Assembly: GCA_902518985.1 (NCBI GenBank)
Contig: CABYIF010000006.1
Coordinates: 1-47,851 of the forward strand
Source: an uncultured Alphaproteobacteria bacterium
GTDB taxonomy: Bacteria; Pseudomonadota; Alphaproteobacteria; HIMB59; GCA-002718135
Direction: 5' to 3'
DNA: 47,851 nucleotides
The first letter of the stretch is position 1, and each line of letters opens with the position of its first letter. The position numbers and the translations under genes were made by a program. This document shows positions 9,356 through 17,774 of the stretch, one piece after another. Below the pieces are notes generated by a model. That model ran no database searches. It was given only the letters and a program-made list of their open reading frames with translations, and had not been told where the DNA came from.

Positions 9356-9583
9356 CTAAACAAATAAATAGACGTAACCAAAAATAAAAAGAGGTAATTG
9401 TAATCCAAAGTTTGTTAACAAAGCTTTATCTCTTGTCATGTAACCAACCACTGACCAACCGACTGCACCTGTTCCATGTATAATAATATTATATGGATAT
9501 GCATTTAAATTAGTCAGTAATATTCCAGACAAGATTAAAAAGGTGCTAAACCACTTAATTCTATTAATTGATATATCTGTCAT
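9356..9583 (-). CDS. Small two-to-three-helix membrane protein
   Basis: A 75-aa protein with hydrophobic segments WFSTFLILSGILLTNL and a C-terminal LLTNFGLQLPLFIFGYVYLFV. A Gly-rich middle (HGTGAVGWSVVGYMTRDKAL) resembles small conserved proteins of marine alphaproteobacteria (DUF6552-like, from memory). A GGAG Shine-Dalgarno sequence stands 4 bases before the ATG. It is convergent with agt and divergent from the DUF47 gene. No function can be assigned. Confidence 0.65.
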   Translation of the reverse strand: MTDISINRIKWFSTFLILSGILLTNLNAYPYNIIIHGTGAVGWSVVGYMTRDKALLTNFGLQLPLFIFGYVYLFV

Positions 9584-9706
9584 AAAACTCCTAAATTATG
9601 AAAATTTTCATAAATATAATTTATCCTAAAGATAAAAATATTAATCAAATTATAACGAATTTTTAACATTTCTTTCTTTTTTTTTGAAAAGTTCTATAAG
9701 CAAGCC

Positions 9707-10369
9707 ATGTTCGGTCTAAAAAGCGCTTCTTTATTTGGTGAAACCAAGAAACTTGAGAGAGAAATTGATGAATTTGTCGATATTGTTTCTGAAGTAGGCT
9801 TGGTATTTAAGTCTATTGTTCCAACATATCTAAATCACTCAGCAAATGGCAAATTTGAAGAAATGGTCGAGAAAGTAAAGGAAATGGAAAGTAAGGCTGA
9901 TAAAATTACAAAAGATGTTGAATATACTTTGTATGAAGAAACATTAATTCCAGATGCAAGAAGTGATGTTTTGCGACTTTTAGAACATATTGACGAGTTG
10001 ATTGGTATGTACCAAGGAAATTGCTATCACTTCTCTATTCAAAAACCAAACTTTCCAAAAGAGTTTCATGGAGATTTAATTGAATTAACAAATACTGTTG
10101 TTAATTGTGTTGAATCACTCTGTTTAACAGTTCGTTCATTTTTTAGGGATATTAAATCTGTTAGGGATAACGCGCATAAAGTTACATTTTATGAAAAAGA
10201 ATCAGATATTAAATTTAGTTCTCTTGCTAGAAGGATTTTTGACTCTGAGTTACCTCTAGATCAAAAAATGCACTTGCGATATTTTGTGGAAAAAATTGAT
10301 AGAATTTGTGATCAAGCAGAAGATATTGCAGATGAAATTCAAATTTACGCAATTAAACGTTCAGTTTAA
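9707..10369 (+). CDS. DUF47 (PhoU-like) phosphate transport accessory protein
   Basis: TIGR00153/DUF47 proteins are all-helical PhoU relatives encoded beside PiT carriers and are thought to modulate phosphate uptake. The 220-aa product starts MFGLKSASLFGETKKLEREIDEF. It has the repeated E/D-xxx-D metal-binding pattern of PhoU-like helices, for example MESKADKIT near residue 63, HIDELIG and EKIDRICDQAEDIADEI near the end. It ends 7 bases before the PiT gene, so they form an operon. A TATAAG -10-like hexamer lies 7 bases before the ATG. Confidence 0.92.
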   Translation: MFGLKSASLFGETKKLEREIDEFVDIVSEVGLVFKSIVPTYLNHSANGKFEEMVEKVKEMESKADKITKDVEYTLYEETLIPDARSDVLRLLEHIDELIGMYQGNCYHFSIQKPNFPKEFHGDLIELTNTVVNCVESLCLTVRSFFRDIKSVRDNAHKVTFYEKESDIKFSSLARRIFDSELPLDQKMHLRYFVEKIDRICDQAEDIADEIQIYAIKRSV

Positions 10370-10376
10370 TTTTTAA

Positions 10377-11429
10377 ATGGAAATAACAATATTAATCTTT
10401 TTACTTGGTGGTTTATTTTTAGGCTGGTCGCTTGGTGCAAATGATGCAGCCAATGTATTTGGAACTGCTGTTGGTACGAGAATGGTAAGCTTTACAAGTG
10501 CGGCAATTATTTGTAGCATCTTTGTAATTCTTGGAGCTATTATAAGTGGGGCAGGAACAACTGAAACATTAGGTAAGCTTGGTGCAATTAATGCTTTGCC
10601 CGGAGCATTCGCTGCCTGCGTAGCTGCTGGTATTTCAGTTTACTTAATGACGAAAGTTGGTTTGCCAGTTTCTACAACACAAGCAATTGTAGGAGCAATC
10701 GTTGGTTGGAATTTATACACTGGATCTTCGACTAATATTCAAGTTTTATTAACTATTTTGAGCACATGGATTCTGTGTCCAATAATAGCAGGTGTAATTG
10801 CAATGGGATTATTTACTTTTACAAAGAGAGTTATTTTAAATAGAAAATTACATATCTTAAGACTGGATGCATATACAAGAACAGCCTTACTTTTAGCAGG
10901 CGCTTTTGGAGCTTATAGCTTAGGTGCAAATAACATAGCCAATGTAATGGGAGTGTTTGTTCCCATTTCTCCTTTCACAGATGTGAACATGGGTAACCTA
11001 TTTATTTTTTCATCAAAAGAACAATTATTTTTACTCGGTGGTTTAGCAATTGCTGTTGGTGTATTTACCTACTCAAAAAGAGTGATGTATACAGTCGGAA
11101 ACGATCTTTTGAAGATGTCTCCTGTAGCAGCTTTTATCGTTGTTATTTCACATTCTATAGTTTTGTTTTTGTTTGCTTCTCAAGGTATTAGTGCTTTTTT
11201 ACAATCTATTAATCTTCCTTCTATCCCGCTTGTTCCTGTTTCTAGTTCGCAAGCTGTTGTTGGAGGTGTTATTGGTATTGGTCTATTAAAAGGAGGAAAA
11301 GAAGTACAATGGTCTATTGCAGGTAGAATATCAATGGGTTGGATTACTTTACCAATTATTGCGGCTATTATTTCTTTGATAGTTCTTTTTATTTTAGAAA
11401 ATATTTTTAATTTAACAGTTTCTTTTTAA
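10377..11429 (+). CDS. pit: Low-affinity inorganic phosphate transporter (PiT)
   Basis: This 350-aa PHO4-family carrier imports phosphate with a coupling ion. It shows the duplicated signature: GWSLGANDAANVFGTAVGTR with GLPVSTTQAIVGAIVG in the first half, and AYSLGANNIANVMGVFVPIS with LVPVSSSQAVVGGVIG in the second. About ten transmembrane segments are evident. It follows the DUF47 gene directly. The second repeat has ANN rather than AND. Convergent with the phosphatase gene, whose stop it overlaps by 4 bases. Confidence 0.95.
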   Translation: MEITILIFLLGGLFLGWSLGANDAANVFGTAVGTRMVSFTSAAIICSIFVILGAIISGAGTTETLGKLGAINALPGAFAACVAAGISVYLMTKVGLPVSTTQAIVGAIVGWNLYTGSSTNIQVLLTILSTWILCPIIAGVIAMGLFTFTKRVILNRKLHILRLDAYTRTALLLAGAFGAYSLGANNIANVMGVFVPISPFTDVNMGNLFIFSSKEQLFLLGGLAIAVGVFTYSKRVMYTVGNDLLKMSPVAAFIVVISHSIVLFLFASQGISAFLQSINLPSIPLVPVSSSQAVVGGVIGIGLLKGGKEVQWSIAGRISMGWITLPIIAAIISLIVLFILENIFNLTVSF

Positions 11430-11950
11430 TTTACGGCTCTGTAAGCAAAAATAAATTCTTCTTGAATTTTAGATTCAATAGCACCTATTCGTCTTGATCG
11501 AACTAAATCGATTGCTTCTTGTTTAGGATAATTAAATTCTACAAGTAAAATGGCGGCGATAGTTCCTGCTCTTCCTTTTCCTCCACGACAATGTAAAACT
11601 ATATTTTTTCCATCTATCAATTCGTTCTTTAATAAAACTTTTGTTGTTTCCCATTTATATTTAAAATCTTTATCAGGTGCTCCCATGTCATAAATAGGTA
11701 AATGATACCAATGTAATTTGTGATCATATATATTTTTAACAAATAATTTTTTTTCACATAATTTTTCAAATTCTACATCTTCTACAAATGAAGTAATCGA
11801 ACTACAATTATTATTCTTAAATAATTCAAGCTCAGAATTTAAAATATTTTCTTCAAAAATTCCCTCAGAGTTTAATCCCGGAAATGAAGTTAAAATAATT
11901 TTGCCTGAAAATGATTGTGAGTCTATAAAATCGTATTCGCTAAATTGCAT
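11426..11950 (-). CDS. Cys-based protein tyrosine/dual-specificity phosphatase
   Basis: The 174-aa product has the PTP loop IVLHCRGGKGRAGT, with Cys121 and Arg127 forming the CX5R signature, and an upstream YDMGAPD that could supply the general-acid Asp. It resembles CDKN3-type dual-specificity phosphatases. It ends the minus-strand pair with the HD oxygenase, whose stop is 3 bases away. The substrate is unknown. It might dephosphorylate a regulator, or act on a small phosphoester released during phosphonate breakdown; the latter is speculation from context. Confidence 0.8.
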   Translation of the reverse strand: MQFSEYDFIDSQSFSGKIILTSFPGLNSEGIFEENILNSELELFKNNNCSSITSFVEDVEFEKLCEKKLFVKNIYDHKLHWYHLPIYDMGAPDKDFKYKWETTKVLLKNELIDGKNIVLHCRGGKGRAGTIAAILLVEFNYPKQEAIDLVRSRRIGAIESKIQEEFIFAYRAVN

Positions 11951-11953
11951 TTA

Positions 11954-12520
11954 TTATTGACTGGCAAGAAAAGATTTTCTTGCTTCCTCTAAATAAGGGC
12001 GAAAGTGTTCAACATCAGGTGTTTTTTTATCTAGAATTTTTGCTAAATCATCAAATCTTCTTAATTCTACTGCTTCATCCATAAAAGGTTTGCTAATAAA
12101 TTCTTCTGCTTCTTCTTTGGTAAACGGTCCGCCTTGTACTTTCAATGAAAGCTTAGATGCTTCAGATAAGCTGTCATAATACCCTTCTTCAACACTTGAT
12201 AAATATCTTTTTGAGTCAACATGAGCTCTAATTGGGGAAATAACATCTTCACTAAAATATTTTTTTAGAAAATCAGCTCCTAAGTTTTCATGATGTCCAT
12301 CCTTACCCTCATGTATAGGATCTCCATCTTCATATATGAGATGCCCAACATCATGCAATAAAGCAGCAGCAATTGTTGGACCTGGTAATTTATGTTTTTC
12401 AGCTAGTTCAGCACATTGAAGAGCGTGCTCTAGTTGTGTCACATCTTCATTCCCATACTGAATATCTGCACCCTTTGTTTTTAAAAGGTCTAGCAAATAA
12501 TCTACTATATTTTCTTCCAT
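11954..12520 (-). CDS. phnZ: PhnZ-class HD-domain phosphonate oxygenase (TIGR03276-like)
   Basis: PhnZ is a mixed-valence diiron oxygenase that splits the C-P bond of (R)-1-hydroxy-2-aminoethylphosphonate to glycine and phosphate. Compared with PhnZ from memory, this 188-aa protein keeps the metal ligands His32, His56-Asp57 (LLHDVGH), His77, His100 and Asp157. It also keeps the substrate Lys104 (HVDSKRYL) and the induced-fit pair Tyr22 and Glu25. Usual family length. It is divergent from phnW and upstream of the phosphatase gene. The partner hydroxylase (PhnY* or TmpA) is not in the window, so the true substrate is open: hydroxy-AEP, its trimethyl form or another alpha-hydroxyphosphonate. Confidence 0.82.
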   Translation of the reverse strand: MEENIVDYLLDLLKTKGADIQYGNEDVTQLEHALQCAELAEKHKLPGPTIAAALLHDVGHLIYEDGDPIHEGKDGHHENLGADFLKKYFSEDVISPIRAHVDSKRYLSSVEEGYYDSLSEASKLSLKVQGGPFTKEEAEEFISKPFMDEAVELRRFDDLAKILDKKTPDVEHFRPYLEEARKSFLASQ

Positions 12521-12616
12521 TCTAATTAATAATTAACTTATTAGAAAATAATTTCAATTCTAAGTTTAATAGGATTGATCAAATTTATAATAATATTTAA
12601 GAAGATACTAAGTTTA
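12521..12616. promoter_or_regulatory. Divergent promoter region between HD oxygenase and phnW
   Basis: A 96-bp, very A+T-rich gap serves both directions. It holds TTAGAA-N11-TTCTAA (12541-12563), a short inverted repeat that could be an operator, and a TATAAT at about 12586 on the plus strand. No Pho-box-like 11-bp repeat is seen. Co-regulation of the two phosphonate arms from here is plausible but unproven. Confidence 0.4.
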
Positions 12617-13714
12617 ATGGATAAAAAATTATTAACACCAGGTCCTCTCACAACCTCAATGTCTACAAAAGAAGCTATGCTTCATGATTGGGGATCAAGA
12701 GATAAAAAATTTATCGATCTCAATTCATCTATAAGAGAGTCACTAATTAAATTGATTGATGGTGAAGATAATTATCAGTGTGTTCCAATGCAAGGAAGTG
12801 GAACATTTGCTGTTGAGTCTATGGTTAGTTCACTAACATCAAAAGATTCAAAAATACTAATTTTAATAAATGGTGCATACGGACAACGTATGAAAAAAAT
12901 GTGCACTTACTTAAATAGAGATTTTATAGAGTATGAAGTTGCAGAACATGAAGTACATGATTTAACTAAAATTGAAGAGCTAATTGACAATAATGAGTTA
13001 ACACATGTTTTCACTGTCTATTGTGAAACAACATCTGGTATTTTAAATCCTATTGAAGAAATTGCAAAAATAGTTGAAACAAAAAAACTATCTTTATTTA
13101 TAGATGCTATGAGTGCCTTTGGAGCATTACCTCTAAGTGCAAAAAAAATTAGTTTTGATGCGGTAGCTGCATCTTCTAATAAATGCTTAGAAGGTGTTCC
13201 AGGTGTTGGTTTTATTTTAGTAAAAAATAATGTTATTCAAAATGCAAAAGGAAATAGTCATTCACTCAGTTTAGATTTGTATGATCAATGGCAAGCGATG
13301 GAAAAAAATAAACAATGGCGCTTTACACCTCCAACACATGTATTAGCAGCTTTCAATCAAGCTATTAAAGAACATGAAAATGAAGGTGGGGTTCAGGGAA
13401 GACATCAGAGATATAAAAGTAATTGTGAAATAATATGCACCGGTATGAAAGAATTAGGTTTTGAACAATTACTTCCTGATAATTTACAAGCACCAATCAT
13501 TATAACTTTTAAACAACCTAGTGATTCAAGTTTTAATTTTGAAAAATTTTATAATGCACTTAGTGAAAAAGATTTTTTAATTTATCCTGGCAAACTAACT
13601 GTTGCTGAAACTTTTCGTATAGGCTGTATTGGTAATTTAAATAAAAATGATATGCTCGATACAATAAAAGCTGTTAAAGAAGTGATTCAAGAACTAGGTT
13701 TAAAAATTAATTAA
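12617..13714 (+). CDS. phnW: 2-Aminoethylphosphonate:pyruvate transaminase
   Basis: PhnW transfers the amino group of AEP to pyruvate, giving phosphonoacetaldehyde and alanine. The 365-aa PLP enzyme matches PhnW along its length: LLTPGPLTTSMSTKEAMLHDWGSRD, MQGSGTFAVESMVSS, FIDAMSAFGALP, SSNKCLEGVPG with Lys189 as the PLP lysine, HSLSLDLYDQW, WRFTPPTHVLAAF and FLIYPGKL...FRIGCIG. The ORF track start at 12575 adds 14 hydrophobic residues not found in the family; the ATG at 12617 (MDKKLLTPGP) is preferred. It leads a three-gene plus-strand unit with the cupin and phosphoesterase. Confidence 0.95.
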   Translation: MDKKLLTPGPLTTSMSTKEAMLHDWGSRDKKFIDLNSSIRESLIKLIDGEDNYQCVPMQGSGTFAVESMVSSLTSKDSKILILINGAYGQRMKKMCTYLNRDFIEYEVAEHEVHDLTKIEELIDNNELTHVFTVYCETTSGILNPIEEIAKIVETKKLSLFIDAMSAFGALPLSAKKISFDAVAASSNKCLEGVPGVGFILVKNNVIQNAKGNSHSLSLDLYDQWQAMEKNKQWRFTPPTHVLAAFNQAIKEHENEGGVQGRHQRYKSNCEIICTGMKELGFEQLLPDNLQAPIIITFKQPSDSSFNFEKFYNALSEKDFLIYPGKLTVAETFRIGCIGNLNKNDMLDTIKAVKEVIQELGLKIN

Positions 13715-13720
13715 TTATAA

Positions 13721-14353
13721 ATGACACAAGAAATTGAAATTCCACTAATTCAAGCTACTGATGAAAATCTTAAAGGATATGGTTATTTAATTGATACGTA
13801 TGAAAAAAGTGAAATTGAAATTGTTACTTGGCCAAAACAAGGTTGGAGAGATATAGAAGAAGGAACAGGAAATGAAGGAGGAACAACAGAAGGCTCATTT
13901 GATACTTGGTGGCAAGGTGATACTCTTTATGGACAAAATAATGCTGTTCAACATAAAAGTGATTATGAAGTTGATGGAAAATATATTCTTGGATATTCAA
14001 CTAATCCTGATAATGATTTACAAAAAGAAAGTTATAAAACTCCAGATAAAATTTATTTATGGCATGCTAATTATCATCCAGATGGTGGACAACTTTTTTA
14101 TCCTGAAGAAAAAAAACCTTTCATTTGTCCGTTAGCATTACCAACTGACGATATAGAACCAGAGCGCTTTAGAGCGTTTTATTGTGATGGCTCAAAAGGT
14201 CTCTATATTCATCCCAATGTATGGCATGAAGGAGTTTTCCCTGTATCTGAAAAGCAATCTTTTCAAGGGAAACAAGGGAAAGTTCATGCCCGAGTTAGTA
14301 TTGATCTAAAAGAAGAATTTAATAAATATATTTATTTTAAAACTGAAATTTAA
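13721..14353 (+). CDS. Ureidoglycolate lyase-like cupin of unknown role
   Basis: The 210-aa product looks like the ureidoglycolate lyase (AllA) cupin family: WWQGDTLYGQNNAV, IYLWHANYHPDGGQLFYPEEKKPFICPLALP, and LYIHPNVWHEGVFPV near residue 165. It is longer than classical AllA (about 160 aa). Six bases separate it from phnW. No allantoin genes are present, so ureide breakdown is unlikely to be its job. AllA breaks a hemiaminal C-N bond, and a similar step on an amino- or hydroxy-phosphonate is conceivable. That is inference only. Confidence 0.65.
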   Translation: MTQEIEIPLIQATDENLKGYGYLIDTYEKSEIEIVTWPKQGWRDIEEGTGNEGGTTEGSFDTWWQGDTLYGQNNAVQHKSDYEVDGKYILGYSTNPDNDLQKESYKTPDKIYLWHANYHPDGGQLFYPEEKKPFICPLALPTDDIEPERFRAFYCDGSKGLYIHPNVWHEGVFPVSEKQSFQGKQGKVHARVSIDLKEEFNKYIYFKTEI

Positions 14354-14376
14354 TTAAAATTAGCTTAATTTAAGTT

Positions 14377-15171
14377 ATGAAAATTATTCATTTATCTGAT
14401 CCACATATTTATACAGATAAGATTCATGGGATTGATCCAGTAAGTAGGTTTAAAAAAGCATTAGATCACATTTTACAAAATCATAATGATGCAGATCTAT
14501 TTGTTATAACAGGTGATATCACAGATCTAGGTGATAAAGAATCATATCAATTATTTATAAAAATAATTCAAGATGCAGATTTACCTGCAAAATTAGATCC
14601 AAAACTTATTATTGGGAATCATGATAACCGTGAAGAATTTAAAAAAAACTTTCCATTAGTGCAAGAAGATGAAAATGGTTTTATTCAATACTTTACAGAT
14701 ATAGAAAATAAACGTTTTATTTTTATTGATACGAATTTAATCAATACTCATTCAGGTCATTATTGTGATGATAGACAAGTATGGCTTAAAAAAATTTTAA
14801 ATGAAACATCTATAGACCAAGATGTTTATATTTTTATGCATCACAATCCCCTGGCATTAGTTATAGAAGAAAGTGATGAGATTGGTCTAAAACAAAAAGA
14901 AGAATTTAAAAAAATTTTATTAAATAATAACAAAAATATAAAACATATATTTTTTGGTCATCAACATATTACAAGCTCTGGTTCATATTGTGGTATTACT
15001 TTTTCATCACCGCGCAGTACTTGGTCACCACTGATACCAAACTTTTCAAATCAATACAGATTGGGCACAGCAAATACTGATACAAATTATAATATTGCAA
15101 TAATCCGCCCAGATGCAACAATTATTCATACTGAGGATTTTTTAAAAACAGAAGTAAATTGGTTTAAATAA
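14377..15171 (+). CDS. Class III phosphodiesterase-like metallophosphoesterase (GpdQ/CpdA type)
   Basis: The 264-aa product has all calcineurin-like motifs: IIHLSDPHI at residues 3-11, FVITGDITDLG, LIIGNHDNR, IFMHHNPL and IFFGHQH. The short motif-I spacing SDPH and the order fit CpdA/GpdQ enzymes, which cleave cyclic nucleotides or glycerophosphodiesters. It lies 23 bases after the cupin in the phnW unit, and no phosphonate ABC importer is seen. I infer it may free AEP or other phosphonates from esters such as glycero-AEP. A cyclic-nucleotide role is the alternative. Confidence 0.8.
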   Translation: MKIIHLSDPHIYTDKIHGIDPVSRFKKALDHILQNHNDADLFVITGDITDLGDKESYQLFIKIIQDADLPAKLDPKLIIGNHDNREEFKKNFPLVQEDENGFIQYFTDIENKRFIFIDTNLINTHSGHYCDDRQVWLKKILNETSIDQDVYIFMHHNPLALVIEESDEIGLKQKEEFKKILLNNNKNIKHIFFGHQHITSSGSYCGITFSSPRSTWSPLIPNFSNQYRLGTANTDTNYNIAIIRPDATIIHTEDFLKTEVNWFK

Positions 15172-15179
15172 AAATTTAA

Positions 15180-16286
15180 TTATTTTTTTTCAATAACAAA
15201 AATTTCATTATTAAAATAAAGACCTTTATTTTTTGCAACTATATTTTGAACAATCTTTTCATAATTTTTTGTTTTTTCAACTTTCATTACTTTGTCATCA
15301 TCCATTTGATTAACATATATAGAAGCATTCCAAGCAGAAAATACTAAAGAAGTAGCTATGCCACCACTTATTTCTGTTGGAAGAGCTCGCAGTTTACATT
15401 TAATTTTTCTTTTTTCTCCAAAAGATAACTTATCTAACAACTCTTTATCTAGGTTTTTCTTTAGGTATGAAATGATACTATTTCCAAGTGAAGGAAAAGG
15501 ATCCTCTTTTGGCCAAATTTTTTGAATAATTTCATTTGCCGGATCTTTTCCTGATGCATGAATTATTAGCAATCTTCCTTTTGATTTTAGAGCTTTAAGC
15601 ATAGGCTCGATTACATATTTTGATTTTTTTTCAGCAGAAATTCTTGATCGATATGGTTGTGATGCAATTATGAGATCAAATTTATTTTCAGAATTATTTT
15701 TTGTTGGAATTAGCTCGTTTACATTAAATTCTTGGTCCTCTCGATAAATCACTATTATGGATGGTTCTTTATAGGTATGATTACCTGATTTTTTATTAAT
15801 TTCTATGTTCCATTTTTTTTCTAAAAATTCATTTTGGTTTCTTAATTGTTGAGAAAATTCAATTGAAGTATTCCCTTTTAGTTTTATTACATTCCAATTT
15901 ATTTTTTTTTGCTTCTTTTCATTTTTTGATTTTAAATTAGCAGCTTCCGAATAATGTAAATTTGAAATTACAAAAACAGTGTTTTTATGTTCAACAAATC
16001 TATCAGGTAGCTTTTCTAAGCCTAATCTTACATCTTCAATACTAATTTCTTTTGTTGCAACTAACAAGGGAATGGTCGGATTTTCAGAATGGCATTGTCG
16101 CATTACGTTCATAAGCAAAGATCCATCACCCATACCTGCATCGAATATTTTTATTCCAGGTTTTTGCGGTTTAATTTTATTAACATAAGGACGAATAGCA
16201 TCTGCAATCTGATTTTTTTCATTTGTTGTTGTTACAAATAATAAATATTTTTGTCTATTGTCATAAAATCTAAAATTTTTTTTCAT
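15180..16286 (-). CDS. Class I SAM-methyltransferase-like protein of unknown target
   Basis: The 368-aa product has a Rossmann motif I, IKIFDAGMGDGSLL, near residue 48, and a motif IV-like FDLIIASQPYRSR near residue 205. Motif IV of N-methyltransferases is usually NPPY; here it is SQPY. A C-terminal domain carries SFGEKRKIKCKLRALPTEISGGIATSLVFSAWNASIYV. It is the last gene after phnA and phnY on the minus strand, with a 48-bp gap. I do not recognise the subfamily. Methylation of a phosphonate-derived or regulatory molecule can only be guessed from context. Confidence 0.6.
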   Translation of the reverse strand: MKKNFRFYDNRQKYLLFVTTTNEKNQIADAIRPYVNKIKPQKPGIKIFDAGMGDGSLLMNVMRQCHSENPTIPLLVATKEISIEDVRLGLEKLPDRFVEHKNTVFVISNLHYSEAANLKSKNEKKQKKINWNVIKLKGNTSIEFSQQLRNQNEFLEKKWNIEINKKSGNHTYKEPSIIVIYREDQEFNVNELIPTKNNSENKFDLIIASQPYRSRISAEKKSKYVIEPMLKALKSKGRLLIIHASGKDPANEIIQKIWPKEDPFPSLGNSIISYLKKNLDKELLDKLSFGEKRKIKCKLRALPTEISGGIATSLVFSAWNASIYVNQMDDDKVMKVEKTKNYEKIVQNIVAKNKGLYFNNEIFVIEKK

Positions 16287-16334
16287 TGTTTTAAAATTAA
16301 AAATAATTAATTTTTAATACTAGGATGTATTTCT

Positions 16335-17774
16335 CTACCAAGGAAGAGAAAAAGTTTTAACATTTGTAAAACTTTTCATTGCTTCAATCACACCTTCTTT
16401 GTAGCCAAGTCCAGAGTCTTTAATTCCACCAAATGGAGACATTTCAATTCTATAGCCTGGAACTTCCCAGATATTGACAGTGCCCACTTCAAGATTTTTA
16501 ATATAATTTTTAGCTCTCATAAAGTTATTTGTACACACACCTGATGATAAACCAAAAGCAGTCGAATTAGATATTTTTATTACTTCTTCATCTTCATCTG
16601 GAACACGGATAATAGGAATAATTGGGCCGAATGTCTCTTCTAAAACTAATTCACTTTTATAATCCACATGATCAACAACAATAGGAGGTAGAAGTGCTCC
16701 TTCTCTTCCAGGGTGGTATAAAACTTTTGCTCCATTTTCTTCAGCCATTGATACTCTTCTATCAAAAAGCTCTGCCGCTTCAGCATTTACAACTGTCCCC
16801 AGATCGGTGGATAAATTCATTGGGTCACCGAATTTAATTTTTTTTGCTCTATCTAAAGCCATTTCAACAAACCTGTCTGCAATTTTATTTTGACATAAAA
16901 TTCTTTTAACAGCTGTACATCTTTGTCCTGAATTTTTTGTTGCTCCAGTAACTGCTAACTCCACAGCTTTTTTTAAATCATCATCATTTAAATCATTTAA
17001 GATTATAAGAGGATCATTACCTCCTAATTCTAAAACAGTTCTTTTGTATCCAGCTTGTTCAGCAATATATTTACCAACCCCAACACTCCCTGTGAAAGTG
17101 ATAAGATCAATATTTGGATTTTGTATCATTTCTAAACCAATATCTTGAGGCCAGCCTGTAATAACGGAAAACATTTCAGGTGGAAGACCTGCATCATACA
17201 AGATATCTGCTAATAGCATCGCTGTCATCGGTGTCAGTTCTGTCTGTTTACATACCATACAATTATTTGTGGCAATTGAAGGAGCAATTTTATGAGCAAC
17301 CATATTAAGTGGATGATTAAAAGGTGTAATAGCGGATATAGCTCTAAGAGGCTCTCTTATAGTAAATATTTTTCTTGCTTTGCCGTGCGGAGTTAAATCA
17401 CATGAAAATATTTCACCATCATCTAAAATAGATAATTGAGCAGTTAGTGAAAAAACATCAAAAGCTCTTCCAACTTCATAGAGTGAGTCTTGTTTTGATA
17501 TACCTAATTCATAAGTAATGACATCCGATACCTCTTCTTTTCTTCTAACAAGTTCCTCAGCTGTTTTTTGTAAAATTTGTTGTCTTTCATATCGAGTTAG
17601 TTTTGGTTTGTACTTAGCTGCAATGTCCAATGCTTGTTTTGCATGCTCAGCACTTCCAGCTGGCACTGTACCAATTATTTCATTTGTATAAGGATAATGT
17701 ACATTAATGTTTTTTTCTGAGTTAACTTTTTTACCTGCAATTCTCATTGGTTCGTGCTTAATTGGATTTGTCAT
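16335..17774 (-). CDS. phnY: Phosphonoacetaldehyde dehydrogenase
   Basis: This NAD-dependent aldehyde dehydrogenase oxidises phosphonoacetaldehyde to phosphonoacetate. The 479-aa protein has ITPFNHPLN with His154, LELGGNDPL with the base Glu249, and [11 protein letters not shown] with Arg285 and nucleophile Cys286. Relative to the Sinorhizobium PhnY residues I recall (Arg108, His159, Arg290, Cys291), all four occur at a constant offset of five, including Arg103. The Arg pair binds the phosphonate group, so this is PhnY and not a general dehydrogenase. Its ATG overlaps the phnA stop by one base (TAATG). Confidence 0.94.
   Translation of the reverse strand: MTNPIKHEPMRIAGKKVNSEKNINVHYPYTNEIIGTVPAGSAEHAKQALDIAAKYKPKLTRYERQQILQKTAEELVRRKEEVSDVITYELGISKQDSLYEVGRAFDVFSLTAQLSILDDGEIFSCDLTPHGKARKIFTIREPLRAISAITPFNHPLNMVAHKIAPSIATNNCMVCKQTELTPMTAMLLADILYDAGLPPEMFSVITGWPQDIGLEMIQNPNIDLITFTGSVGVGKYIAEQAGYKRTVLELGGNDPLIILNDLNDDDLKKAVELAVTGATKNSGQRCTAVKRILCQNKIADRFVEMALDRAKKIKFGDPMNLSTDLGTVVNAEAAELFDRRVSMAEENGAKVLYHPGREGALLPPIVVDHVDYKSELVLEETFGPIIPIIRVPDEDEEVIKISNSTAFGLSSGVCTNNFMRAKNYIKNLEVGTVNIWEVPGYRIEMSPFGGIKDSGLGYKEGVIEAMKSFTNVKTFSLPW

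Noticed and set aside
9653-9667. TAAC repeats with an 11-bp period before the DUF47 gene, as a second Pho box
   Set aside because: Only four bases per half match CTGTAAC, and the spacing to the TATAAG -10 does not fit a PhoB-dependent promoter.
13872-14135. 87-aa plus-strand ORF inside the cupin gene
   Set aside because: Out-of-frame shadow with low-complexity Ile/Lys content; the cupin frame has the conserved motifs.
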